Positions 45,028-53,300 of a stretch of DNA of 64,000 nucleotides are shown here, piece by piece. The number at the start of each line of letters is the position of its first letter. The first letter of the stretch is position 1. The DNA is from Sphingomonas insulae. Its GTDB lineage: Bacteria; Pseudomonadota; Alphaproteobacteria; Sphingomonadales; Sphingomonadaceae. Position numbers and translations under genes: made by a program. The notes below the pieces were generated by a model. It was given only the letters and a program-made list of their open reading frames with translations. It did not search any database and was not told the DNA's origin. The stretch covers positions 124,001 to 188,000 of the forward strand of contig NZ_CP048422.1 of NCBI RefSeq assembly GCF_010450875.1, written 5' to 3'.

Positions 45028-45555
45028 TCAGCGGCCGCCCCGCGGCCCGATGAACGCGGCGATCGGCAGCAATTCGGGTGCGCTGCGCAGCGCCTGGCGC
45101 ATCTCCTGCGGCCCGCAGCCATAATAGACGTTGAGGTGCTGGCTGCCGCCGCTCAGCTCGCTCCACACGATGTCGACGCTCGGCATGTCGGTCGGCGCGT
45201 TCTCGCAGCCCGGCTTGCCCGGCTGGAGCAATGTTTCCGCATCGCGCGGGCGATACGGCGCCAGCTTCGCTGCAAAGCTGTGGTAGGCAGCCGGCGTCGC
45301 ACGGAATTCCTTGATGCCGGTCACCGCCGTGAAGCGCTTGCCCTCGAACGTGCCGCGCCCGTCCGGCGCGATCGTAACGGCATAGACCGGGCAGCTGCCG
45401 TAGCATGGCGCGGTTTCGTAGCGGATCGTCTCGCTCTCGATCGCGATCGGTTTGCCGGCGCCGCCCGATCCCGATCCGGACCCCGACGCGTCGACCGTCA
45501 CGCACCCCGACAGCGCAAGCGCCGCGCCCAGCCCGGCGATCATTCCCTTGTACAC
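45028..45555 (-). CDS. DUF6438 lipoprotein
   Basis: 175 residues. The signal peptide ends in a lipobox (LALSGC) and is followed by a low-complexity SGSGSGSGG linker. The DUF6438 domain has ETAPCYGSCPVYAVTI, GRGTFEGKRF and VYYGCGPQEM; the Cys pair CYGSC and a later Cys may form disulfides. Its function is unknown in all bacteria as far as I recall. GTG 45555 was chosen because AGGGG lies 7 bases upstream; an ATG at 45543 has no proper spacing. Confidence 0.8.
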   Translation of the reverse strand: MYKGMIAGLGAALALSGCVTVDASGSGSGSGGAGKPIAIESETIRYETAPCYGSCPVYAVTIAPDGRGTFEGKRFTAVTGIKEFRATPAAYHSFAAKLAPYRPRDAETLLQPGKPGCENAPTDMPSVDIVWSELSGGSQHLNVYYGCGPQEMRQALRSAPELLPIAAFIGPRGGR

Positions 45556-45637
45556 GGCTCGTCCCCTTTGCTCACCACTGGCGCAGCGTTCCTGCGCCGT
45601 CTAGGGCGTTGCGCCATTGGACCTTGAGGAGAGTTGA

Positions 45638-46351
45638 ATGCGCCCCAGCGGCCGCGCCCCCGATCAGATGCGTGCCATCTCGATCGAGCCGAACTTCACC
45701 CGCCATGCCGAAGGATCGGTGCTGGTCGGCTTCGGCGACACCAAGGTGCTCGTCACCGCCAGCATCGAGGAACGCGTGCCGCCGTTCCTGCGGGGCAAGG
45801 GCGAAGGCTGGGTGACCGCCGAATACGGCATGCTCCCCCGCGCCACCCACACCCGCGGCAGCCGCGAGGCCGCAAAGGGCAAACAGTCGGGCCGCACCCA
45901 GGAAATCCAGCGCCTGATCGGCCGGTCGCTGCGGTCGGTGGTCGACATGAAGCTGCTCGGCGAACGCCAGATCACGCTCGACTGCGACGTCATCCAGGCG
46001 GATGGCGGCACCCGCACCGCATCGATCTCCGGCGCGTGGGTCGCGCTGCGCCTCGCCGTCAACACGCTGATGGCAAACGGCAAGCTCGCCACCGATCCGA
46101 TCCTGCAAAAGGTCGCCGCGGTCAGCTGCGGCATCTATCAGGGCACGCCGGTGCTCGACCTCGATTACATCGAGGATTCAAACGCGGATGCGGACGGCAA
46201 TTTCGTGCTGCTGGAAAACGGCAACATCGCCGAGGCGCAGGCGACCGCCGAACACGCCACCTATGACGAAGAGGCGCTGCTCCGCCTGCTCCGCCTCGCC
46301 CGCATCGGCTGCGCGGACATCTTCGCCGCGCAGGAGCGCGCGGTACGATGA
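45638..46351 (+). CDS. rph: Ribonuclease PH
   Basis: 237 residues. It starts [20 protein letters not shown] and has [25 protein letters not shown] sequence, [24 protein letters not shown] phosphate-binding residues, and [18 protein letters not shown]. RNase PH trims tRNA 3' ends by phosphorolysis as a hexamer. Its stop overlaps the rdgB start by 4 bases (ATGA). GGAG lies upstream of ATG 45638. The rph-rdgB-hemW order is common in alphaproteobacteria, but here three genes separate hemW. Confidence 0.96.
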   Translation: MRPSGRAPDQMRAISIEPNFTRHAEGSVLVGFGDTKVLVTASIEERVPPFLRGKGEGWVTAEYGMLPRATHTRGSREAAKGKQSGRTQEIQRLIGRSLRSVVDMKLLGERQITLDCDVIQADGGTRTASISGAWVALRLAVNTLMANGKLATDPILQKVAAVSCGIYQGTPVLDLDYIEDSNADADGNFVLLENGNIAEAQATAEHATYDEEALLRLLRLARIGCADIFAAQERAVR

Positions 46352-46974
46352 GTGGCGAGGGACACACCCCGCAAGCGATCCGCAAGCTCGCCCCCGGCAA
46401 GCTGGTCATCGCCAGCCACAATGCCGGCAAGGTCCGGGAAATCGCCGAACTGCTCGGCCCCTATGGGATCGAGCCCGTGTCTGCGGCCGAACTCGACCTG
46501 CCCGAGCCGGAGGAGACCGGCACGACCTTCGTCGCCAATGCCGAGCTGAAGGCATTGCAGGCCGCCGATCTATCCGGCCTGCCCGCGCTGGCCGACGACA
46601 GCGGCCTGTGCGTCGATGCGCTGGGCGGCGACCCCGGCATCTTCTCGGCGCGCTGGGCGGGGGAATCGAAGGATTTCGGCCACGCGATGCGGCTGGTGGA
46701 GGATCGGCTGAACGAAGAACCCGACATGCCGCGATCGGCGCATTTCGTCTGCGCGCTGGCGCTCGCCTGGCCCGACGGCCATGTGGAATGGTTCGAGGGC
46801 CGGGTCGACGGCACGCTCGTCTGGCCGCCACGCGGCAAGGCGGGGTTCGGCTATGACGCGATGTTCCTGCCCGTCGACGCGGCCGAGACGTTCGGCGAAA
46901 TGGATCCCGCCGCCAAGCACGCCGTCAGCCACCGCGCCGATGCCTTCCGCCAACTGGTCGCCGCGGTGCTCTGA
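46348..46974 (+). CDS. rdgB: Non-canonical purine NTP pyrophosphatase (RdgB/HAM1)
   Basis: 208 residues. The signatures are [47 protein letters not shown] and the tail segment [10 protein letters not shown] (usually SHR). The enzyme hydrolyses ITP, dITP and XTP to monophosphates and keeps deaminated purines out of DNA and RNA. Metal-binding Asp and the DDSGL loop are intact. It overlaps rph by 4 bases and is followed by a 92-base gap and a GNAT gene. Confidence 0.96.
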   Translation: MSGEGHTPQAIRKLAPGKLVIASHNAGKVREIAELLGPYGIEPVSAAELDLPEPEETGTTFVANAELKALQAADLSGLPALADDSGLCVDALGGDPGIFSARWAGESKDFGHAMRLVEDRLNEEPDMPRSAHFVCALALAWPDGHVEWFEGRVDGTLVWPPRGKAGFGYDAMFLPVDAAETFGEMDPAAKHAVSHRADAFRQLVAAVL

Positions 46975-47066
46975 ACCGTGCTTCGGCACAGGCGGAAGGC
47001 CGAGGGCCCAGGCGGCGTCGGCGGCGGGCCGCATCCCGGGCTGCTGCCGGCGCGGCCGCAGATGAC

Positions 47067-47693
47067 ATGACCGCGATCGACCCCGCCCTCGTCCATGGCT
47101 GGCTCGCTGCCCGATCGCTGTCGCGCGGGCTGCCCGCACCGGTAGCGGACGGTGGCGGATGGCGCGTCGATACCGACGCTGCGGACGAAACGCGCCGCTA
47201 CGTCTTCGCCGCACCCGTGCCCGGCCTGCTGCACCTCGCCGAAACGATCGCCGAGCCGCGCATCTTCCTCAAGCTCTGCGCCGACGCGGCCACGCTGCGC
47301 CGGCTGCTGCCGGCACGCTGGGCGATCATCGACGCCAATTGCATGATGGTGACCGACGCGTCGCCGATCCCGCCCCGGACGCTGCCGCCCGGCTACGCGC
47401 TGGCGACGACGACGACCGGTGCCGTCAGCCACGTGACGATCACCGCGCCCGACGGCACCGTCGCGGCGAGCGGTTACGCCGCCGAACGCGACGGCATCTT
47501 CGCCTACGACCGGATCGTCACCACCGAACCCCACCGCCGTCGCGGCCTGGGCAGCGCGCTCATGGCCGCCCTCGGCGCCACCCGGACGGACGACCGTGCG
47601 CAGCAGATTCTCACCGCTACCACGATGGGCGTCGCGCTGTACCGGTCGCTCGGCTGGCGGGTCTACTGCCCCTATACGACCGCGGGTTTGTAG
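47067..47693 (+). CDS. GNAT-family acetyltransferase
   Basis: 208 residues. The C-terminal half has the acetyl-CoA binding motif A (VTTEPHRRRGLGSALMAALG, with R-x-x-G-x-G pattern) and a later segment MGVALYRSLGWRVYCPYTT typical of GNAT ends. The N-terminal half is not recognised and may set the substrate. It starts at ATG 47067 with no strong ribosome site. It is the first of three genes inserted between rdgB and hemW. The substrate is unknown. Confidence 0.8.
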   Translation: MTAIDPALVHGWLAARSLSRGLPAPVADGGGWRVDTDAADETRRYVFAAPVPGLLHLAETIAEPRIFLKLCADAATLRRLLPARWAIIDANCMMVTDASPIPPRTLPPGYALATTTTGAVSHVTITAPDGTVAASGYAAERDGIFAYDRIVTTEPHRRRGLGSALMAALGATRTDDRAQQILTATTMGVALYRSLGWRVYCPYTTAGL

Positions 47694-47746
47694 ACACCGC
47701 GTACGCCCGACTTGCCTTGGAACGGTCTTCCAGCCAGCCTCGGTGC

Positions 47747-48178
47747 ATGAGCATGTCCAGAAGAACGCTTACACTGCTGCCGATCGCGGCGGCGGGCATG
47801 GTCGTCACCGCATGCTCGCCGCACGACCCGCGTGCATGCACGCCGCCGCGTTCCTATTGGCCGGTGCCGCGTGCCCCGATCGGTATTCAGCCGATCACCA
47901 GCGTGATCGCGCTCACCCGGGACGGGGCGATCCGGTGGAACGGCGACTCCGTTTCCTTTGCCGCACTAAGGCAATATCTCGAGACGTCCCACCGGCTGAA
48001 CCCGGAACCGCAGATTGTTCTCGATACCGAAATGGGTATCTCCTGCCGGATGCTGGAGCGGGTGCGCAACCAGATGGATCGTGCGCTCGAATGCCGGAAA
48101 CCGTATGCGCGGTGTGCGGAGGGCCTGCGCCCTGTCCGGGAGGATACGCGCTGGGGGGCGCATGGCCCGGTGTCGTAA
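47747..48178 (+). CDS. Lipoprotein with ExbD/TolR-like periplasmic domain
   Basis: 143 residues. A signal peptide ends in a lipobox at Cys23 (MVVTACS). The mature part reads ITSVIALTRDGAIRWNGDSV, then AALRQYLE, PEPQIVLDTE and RVRNQMDRAL, which follows the strand-helix-strand-helix pattern of the C-terminal domain of ExbD and TolR. Unlike them it has no N-terminal membrane helix with the proton Asp and is held by lipid instead. No exbB or tonB lies nearby. The start is uncertain (ATG 47747 or 47753; neither has a clear ribosome site). Confidence 0.6.
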   Translation: MSMSRRTLTLLPIAAAGMVVTACSPHDPRACTPPRSYWPVPRAPIGIQPITSVIALTRDGAIRWNGDSVSFAALRQYLETSHRLNPEPQIVLDTEMGISCRMLERVRNQMDRALECRKPYARCAEGLRPVREDTRWGAHGPVS

Positions 48179-48201
48179 CCGCGCCAACGCGCTTCCCCGC
48201 C

Positions 48202-48765
48202 TCAATACGCCACCTGCCCCATGACGTTCCCCGGCGGCGCATAGCGGCACACCAGATAATCGTCCGTGGCGTTGCTTGCGAGCGCACAGCCGACCTGCGT
48301 CGTCCCACGCCACACGATCTGGGTGTAATGGCCGACATCCTGCCACCGCCCGGTGCGGCTCGATTGGGGGACAGGCAGGTTCACGAAGTCCTTCCGCTCC
48401 GCCACCCAATGGCCGATCATCTCGTCGAAGCGATAGGCACCGCGCGTGCCGGTCCACAGATTCTCGCCCTGCCGGTCCATGCCGAGCGACTGCGCGGCAT
48501 GTTCGAACCGTCCGGTCCGCGCCATCGTGTCCGCATAACCCTTCGCCGCCACCGCGAGCGGTTCGCTCCACGTCAGCGGCGGCGCCCCCACATCGCCGCG
48601 CGCGCGGTTATGCCCCGCCAGCATCGTCCGTTGCAGCAAGACCGATCCACGCGCCGCATTCACCGTCGTCGGCCGCGGCTCGACGACCCGTTCGGGACGC
48701 TCGGGCGCCTGCGCGCAACCGGCGACCATGAGCAAAGCGGCGATCCACGAGTGGCGTTTCAGCAT
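48202..48765 (-). CDS. CAP-domain (SCP/PR-1) lipoprotein
   Basis: 187 residues. Signal peptide with lipobox at Cys17 (MVAGC). The CAP domain has MLAGHNRARGDVGAPPLTWS (first His), GRFEHAAQS (His), GENLW (Glu) and GHYTQIVWRGTTQVGCA (His), so the metal-binding set of the CAP cavity is complete. A Cys pair near the end may form a disulfide (CALA, CRYAPPGN). CAP proteins bind sterols, lipids or act in the cell wall; the bacterial role is open. ATG 48765 chosen; ATG 48777 is an alternative. It is divergent from hemW. Confidence 0.85.
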   Translation of the reverse strand: MLKRHSWIAALLMVAGCAQAPERPERVVEPRPTTVNAARGSVLLQRTMLAGHNRARGDVGAPPLTWSEPLAVAAKGYADTMARTGRFEHAAQSLGMDRQGENLWTGTRGAYRFDEMIGHWVAERKDFVNLPVPQSSRTGRWQDVGHYTQIVWRGTTQVGCALASNATDDYLVCRYAPPGNVMGQVAY

Positions 48766-48789
48766 GATCCCCGCCATATCGTCAGCATC

Positions 48790-49947
48790 ATGACCCCCGA
48801 CAAGACGCCGCTCGCGCTTTACGTCCACTGGCCGTTCTGCGTCTCCAAATGCCCCTATTGCGATTTCAACAGTCACGTGCGGGACGATGTCGACCAGCAG
48901 GCGTGGCGCGATTCGCTGCTCGCCGACCTCGCCTACGAAGCGCAGGCGCTGCCCGGCCGTACGTTGGGGTCGATCTTCTTCGGCGGCGGCACGCCCTCGC
49001 TGATGCCGCCCGCCACCGTCGCAGCGATCATCGACGCGGCACGGGCGATCTGGACGCCGGCCGCGGATATCGAGATCACGCTGGAAGCCAATCCATCCTC
49101 GGTCGAGGCGGCACGCTTCGCCGACCTCGCCGCGGCCGGCGTCAACCGTGTCTCGCTTGGCCTGCAATCGCTCGACAATGCCGCATTGAAGTTCCTCGAT
49201 CGCGCCCACGACGTCACCGAAGGGCTGGGCGCGCTCGACACCGCGCAGCGCCATTTCGGCCGCGTCAGCTTCGATCTCATCTATGCGCTGCCCGGCCAGA
49301 CCCTGCCTGCGTGGGAGGCCGAGCTTGCCCGTGCGCTGTCATTCGGGACCGAACACCTCTCGCTCTATCAATTGACGATCGAACCCGGCACCCGCTTCGC
49401 CACCGATGCGGCCAAGGGGCGGCTGACGATCCCCAACGGCGACACTGCCGCCGACCTGTTCGAGGCGACGCGCGCGATGACCGCCGCCGCCGGCCTGCCC
49501 GCGTACGAAACGTCGAATCACGCGCGTATCGGCGCGGAAAGCCGCCACAACCTCACCTATTGGCGCTATGGCGATTACGCTGGTGTCGGCCCCGGCGCCC
49601 ATGGTCGCCGCGACGGCCTTGCCACCCAGCGTCGCCGCAAGCCGGAGAACTGGCTCGCCGCCGTCGCCCGCAACGGCCACGGTATCGAGGTGGAGGAGCC
49701 GCTTTCCCCCTACGAGCGCGCCAGCGAAGCGCTGGTCATGGGCCTGCGCCTGCGCGAAGGGATTCACCTGCCGCGGATCGCGGCGCTGGCCGGTGGCACC
49801 GCCCCGATCGACTGGCCGGCGGTCGCCCGGCTGGAGGCGCAGGGCCTGATCGCCCACGAGGCCGACCGCCTGCGCGTCACCGAGAAGGGCGCGTTGCTGC
49901 TGGATGCGATCCTGCCGCTGATCGTCCGCGACGCACCATCTGCGTGA
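48790..49947 (+). CDS. hemW: Radical SAM haem chaperone HemW
   Basis: 385 residues. The radical SAM Cys motif is CVSKCPYCDFN (CxxxCxxC), then FFGGGTPSLM, LEANPSSV and LSLYQLTIEPGT, and the C-terminal HemW domain with a winged-helix end (ARLEAQGLIAHEADRLRVTE). HemW delivers haem to respiratory enzymes; it lacks the coproporphyrinogen oxidase activity of HemN. The start ATG 48790 lies 24 bases from the divergent CAP gene start, so the promoter region is very short. It ends convergently to lpoA. Confidence 0.93.
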   Translation: MTPDKTPLALYVHWPFCVSKCPYCDFNSHVRDDVDQQAWRDSLLADLAYEAQALPGRTLGSIFFGGGTPSLMPPATVAAIIDAARAIWTPAADIEITLEANPSSVEAARFADLAAAGVNRVSLGLQSLDNAALKFLDRAHDVTEGLGALDTAQRHFGRVSFDLIYALPGQTLPAWEAELARALSFGTEHLSLYQLTIEPGTRFATDAAKGRLTIPNGDTAADLFEATRAMTAAAGLPAYETSNHARIGAESRHNLTYWRYGDYAGVGPGAHGRRDGLATQRRRKPENWLAAVARNGHGIEVEEPLSPYERASEALVMGLRLREGIHLPRIAALAGGTAPIDWPAVARLEAQGLIAHEADRLRVTEKGALLLDAILPLIVRDAPSA

Positions 49948-49988
49948 GCGACGGCAGGGACGGACAGGCAGGACACGCTTGCCGCGCA

Positions 49989-50015
49989 GGCGTCATCCCG
50001 GCGAACGCTGACGCC
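49989..50015. terminator. Weak hairpin between convergent hemW and the lpoA-like gene
   Basis: GGCGTCA (49989-49995) pairs with TGACGCC (50009-50015). It lies between two convergent stops (49947 and 50114). The loop is 13 bases and there is no T-run, so its role as terminator is only suggested by position. Confidence 0.35.
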
Positions 50016-50113
50016 CATGGCCATCCGACGGCCGGGATCGGCACGCCCGCGCAGAGCCGATCAGGTCCATGGACGACGACGGACCTAGGGACGGCAGCGG
50101 GGCACAGGCCGCG

Positions 50114-51313
50114 TTACCGTCCGAACCCCGTCGGCGCGGGCGACACCGTCACCACCGTGCCGGCCTGAATCTCCTGCACCTCCAGCGCCCGCTCCGCCAC
50201 GCCGTCGCGGCCGAAGCGGAACGCGCCGTCGATCCCGGCAAAGCCATCCGCGTCGCGCAGCCGCGCTTCCGGGAATGGCCGCCCCACCGGCCAGTCGCGC
50301 GAGATGCGCACGGTCAGCAGCACCGCGTCATAGCCAAGGCTGGACAGACGGTAGGGCGCGGCATTGTAGCGCGTCCGGTATTTGGTGACATATTGCCGGT
50401 ACAGTCCGTCCGCCACGCTGGCGAACCAGGCGCCGTTCAGCGCGGGTTTCGCCGCTAGGCTCGCCTCCGAATTCCACAATTCGGTCCCCAGGATCCGGGT
50501 CGACGCGCCGCTGCCGCGCTTTACCAGCGGTGCCGCCGCCGCCGCGCTGGTCCCTGCATCGGCGATCAGCACCGCACCATACGGCGCCTTGGCGTTCAAT
50601 CGCGTCACCGCGCCGGCGATGCCGCCCGCAACCCGGCCATAGGTCTGCAGCGACACGACCTCGCCGCCCGCACCCTCAACCGATCGCAGGAACGCGGTCG
50701 ACGCCCGCTCGCCGTACAGGCCGTTGGGGATCAGTCCGGCAAAGGTGGTCACCCCGCGGCTGCGTGCATATTGCACCACCCGGTCGATCGACTGCGACGG
50801 TGCATAGCCCATCAGGTACGTGCCGTTGCCTGCGACCGATACGTCGTTGGAAAAGCTCAGCACCGGCACCCGCGCCGCCTTTGCGATCGGCGCCACCGCA
50901 CGTACGTCCTCGGACAATAGCGGCCCCAGGATCAGCTTCGCACCCTCGGCAATGGCGCGCTGGGCGGCCGCGGCGGCACCCGTCGCGGTGTCGTAATTGG
51001 TGATCCGTACCTTGTCCGTGCCGGTGTCGAGCACCGCCAGCATCGTCGCATTGGCGATCGAGCGTCCGACGCCCGCATTGCTGCCCGACAGCGGCACCAG
51101 CAACGCCACCCGGTTGCGCTGCGTATCGCGCGGCAAGCCCGCCTGCACGTCGTCGGGCCGCTCCACCTGCGGGCGCGTCGGCCGGTCGGGCGCCGACACC
51201 GGCGCGCGCGGCACCACCGTCGAACAGGCCGCCAGCAATCCCGCCCCCAGGATTGCCGCCCAGCGCTTCAGCCCAGACCCATATGTCTGTCCAAATGTTG
51301 CTGCCTCTGCCAT
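50114..51313 (-). CDS. LpoA-like penicillin-binding protein activator lipoprotein
   Basis: 399 residues. The lipobox Cys30 is in LLAACS. The mature part is a type I periplasmic-binding fold: VALLVPLSGSNAGVGRSI, then LILGPLLSEDVRAVAPIA, LSFSNDVSVAGNGTYLMG and LGTELWNSEASL. This is the C-terminal domain family of LpoA, which activates PBP1A from the outer membrane; the TPR domain of Escherichia coli LpoA is missing. ATG 51313 shares CATG with the divergent rsmI start. The rsmI-lpoA-yraN neighbourhood as in Escherichia coli supports the call. Confidence 0.85.
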   Translation of the reverse strand: MAEAATFGQTYGSGLKRWAAILGAGLLAACSTVVPRAPVSAPDRPTRPQVERPDDVQAGLPRDTQRNRVALLVPLSGSNAGVGRSIANATMLAVLDTGTDKVRITNYDTATGAAAAAQRAIAEGAKLILGPLLSEDVRAVAPIAKAARVPVLSFSNDVSVAGNGTYLMGYAPSQSIDRVVQYARSRGVTTFAGLIPNGLYGERASTAFLRSVEGAGGEVVSLQTYGRVAGGIAGAVTRLNAKAPYGAVLIADAGTSAAAAAPLVKRGSGASTRILGTELWNSEASLAAKPALNGAWFASVADGLYRQYVTKYRTRYNAAPYRLSSLGYDAVLLTVRISRDWPVGRPFPEARLRDADGFAGIDGAFRFGRDGVAERALEVQEIQAGTVVTVSPAPTGFGR

Positions 51314-52169
51314 GACGTCCCCTGTGGCCATATCCGAAAATCCTCTCGAACCCGGGCTGTACATCGTCGCGACGCCCATCGGCAATCTTGCTGACCTAAG
51401 CCCGCGCGCCGCGGACATCTTGGCCCGCGCAGACCTGATCGCTGTCGAGGATAGCCGCGTCACCGCCGGTCTGCTCCGCCACATCGGCACCAAACGTCCG
51501 ATGATCCCCTATCACGACCACAATGCCGAGGGGATGCGCCCCGGCCTGATCGCACGCATGACCACCGAAGCCGTCGCCCTGGTCTCCGACGCCGGCACCC
51601 CCTTGATCTCCGACCCGGGTTACAAACTGGTCCGCGACGCGCGCGCCGCCGGTCGCAACGTCGTGACCATCCCCGGCCCCTGCGCCGCGATCGCCGCGCT
51701 GACGCTGGCCGGCCTGCCCACCGATCGCTTCCTGTTCTGCGGTTTCCTGCCCAGCAAGGCCAAGGCCCGCGTCGATGCCATCGGCGAGGTCGCGGCGATC
51801 CGCGCCACGCTGATCTTCTACGAATCCGGCCCGCGCCTGTCCGCCTGCCTGTCCGCCCTTGCCGAAGGGCTGGGCGACCGCGAGGCCGCCGTCACCCGTG
51901 AAATCACCAAACGCTACGAGGAAGCCGTCACCGGCACGCTCACCCATCTCGCCATGCGCTATGCCGATGCGCCGCCCAAGGGCGAGATCGTCATCGTGGT
52001 CGCCCCGCCCGGCGACGAGCCGCTCCCTGAAGCCGCCGACGCCGACGCTGCGCTTGCCGAGGCGCTCACCCGCCTGCCCGTCGCAAAGGCCGCGGGCGAA
52101 GTGGCCAAGGCGTTCGGGCTGGACCGCAAGGAATTGTATGCGCGGGCATTGAGGATGAAGGGCGGATAG
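51312..52169 (+). CDS. rsmI: 16S rRNA (cytidine-1402-2'-O)-methyltransferase
   Basis: 285 residues. The tetrapyrrole-methylase fold has GLYIVATPIGNLADLSPRA, VALVSDAGTPLISDPGYKL, TIPGPCAAIAAL and FYESGPRLSACL. It methylates the 2'-O of C1402 in 16S rRNA using SAM, for decoding fidelity. ATG 51312 overlaps the start of the divergent lpoA-like gene in the tetranucleotide CATG; GTG 51324 is a possible later start. No ribosome site is visible at either. Confidence 0.95.
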   Translation: MTSPVAISENPLEPGLYIVATPIGNLADLSPRAADILARADLIAVEDSRVTAGLLRHIGTKRPMIPYHDHNAEGMRPGLIARMTTEAVALVSDAGTPLISDPGYKLVRDARAAGRNVVTIPGPCAAIAALTLAGLPTDRFLFCGFLPSKAKARVDAIGEVAAIRATLIFYESGPRLSACLSALAEGLGDREAAVTREITKRYEEAVTGTLTHLAMRYADAPPKGEIVIVVAPPGDEPLPEAADADAALAEALTRLPVAKAAGEVAKAFGLDRKELYARALRMKGG

Positions 52170-52285
52170 GCCGTTTGCGGGTTTCGAAGCCGATACGGCA
52201 TTGCAACGTGGCTGCGCCATGGGCGATGCGCAACGGAACGTCAGCGCATCTTTGTCACAGGCGATGACCGAGAAGGAGGCATAGG

Positions 52286-52726
52286 ATGTCGATCCAAGCA
52301 ATCGTAGCCGCAGCAGCCCTGCTGGCGTCGTCCGCCGATACGGCCACCGACCCCATCAAACCCGTCCTCAATCCGGAACAGGCGATCGCTGCGGCAGATG
52401 CCATGCCGCGGGGCCATTACGGTCGATTTGTCATGACGGTGCGCGCGACCGGTAAAGAGCGCAGGGCGACCTATTTGAACTCGTCGACCGATTATCGATC
52501 GGCCGACAATGTCACCTTCCGTCTGGCGCCCAATGTCGCCAGCGTGCTGACGAGGCGATATGGCGCCTCGGCCGACCAATATCTCAAAGGCAAACGCGTG
52601 ACGGTCAAAGGCATCGTCGAGCGCAAACCCATCGTGAACATGGAATATGGCCGCGTCGAAAGTTTCAACCGGTGGGCGCACGAGGTCTATATCCGGCTTC
52701 CCGGCCAAGTCCTTTCGGTGGAATAG
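52286..52726 (+). CDS. Secreted protein with OB-like beta domain, unknown
   Basis: 146 residues. Short N-terminal hydrophobic signal (MSIQAIVAAAALLASSA). Then GRFVMTVRATGKERRATYLN, SADNVTFRLA and YLKGKRVTVKGIVERKPIV, a beta-barrel pattern like nucleic-acid-binding OB folds placed in the periplasm. The segment NRWAHEVYIRLPGQVLSVE ends it. AAGGAG lies 8 bases before ATG 52286. It sits between rsmI and yraN where neither Escherichia coli nor most relatives have a gene. No known function. Confidence 0.65.
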   Translation: MSIQAIVAAAALLASSADTATDPIKPVLNPEQAIAAADAMPRGHYGRFVMTVRATGKERRATYLNSSTDYRSADNVTFRLAPNVASVLTRRYGASADQYLKGKRVTVKGIVERKPIVNMEYGRVESFNRWAHEVYIRLPGQVLSVE

Positions 52727-52864
52727 GTCACTCGAATATCGTCTTTCCTTTGCGATCCGCGGGGTCGTCATGGTCGACCGAAACTGGCACGAGCGTCGCC
52801 CTGCCATGATACCTCGGGTATCCTTGCGCTTGCGCCGGAGTGTCGCATCCGTCAGCGTGGTGCC

Positions 52865-53245
52865 ATGCCGCCCCGACCCCGCCGTCTGACGACCGAAGCG
52901 CGCCGGACCGCGGAAGCCGCCGGGCGTCGCGGCGAGCGCATCGCGGCATGGTGGCTGCGACTGAAGGGCTGGTCCATCCTCGACCGTCGTGTCCGCACGC
53001 CGGCCGGCGAAGTCGATATCGTCGCCCGGCGTGGCAACCTGATCGCCTTCGTCGAGGTGAAGACCCGCCGTACCGCCGCCGAACTCGACTTCGCGATCGA
53101 CGAACGGCGGCTGGGGCGGGTCGCGGCGGCGGCGGAGGTGCTGATGGCGCGCTATGCCGGGCCGGGAGACGATATCCGCGTCGACGTTATTCTGCTCGCG
53201 CCCGGCACGCGGCCGCGCCACATCGAGAATGCGTGGACAGGATGA
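52865..53245 (+). CDS. yraN: YraN family protein (UPF0102)
   Basis: 126 residues. The endonuclease-like fold has RGERIAAWWLRLKGWSILDR, GEVDIVARRG and FVEVKTRR, the D...ExK catalytic pattern of Holliday-junction-type nucleases. Activity has not been shown for the family in general. It follows the rsmI-lpoA region as in Escherichia coli and precedes gshB by 55 bases. ATG 52865 begins the protein; the N-terminus is Arg-rich. Confidence 0.9.
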   Translation: MPPRPRRLTTEARRTAEAAGRRGERIAAWWLRLKGWSILDRRVRTPAGEVDIVARRGNLIAFVEVKTRRTAAELDFAIDERRLGRVAAAAEVLMARYAGPGDDIRVDVILLAPGTRPRHIENAWTG

Positions 53246-53300
53246 CATTCGCGCTGGCGCACCCTACCTGCCGGCTCGAACAACTGATCGGAACGCGTCC

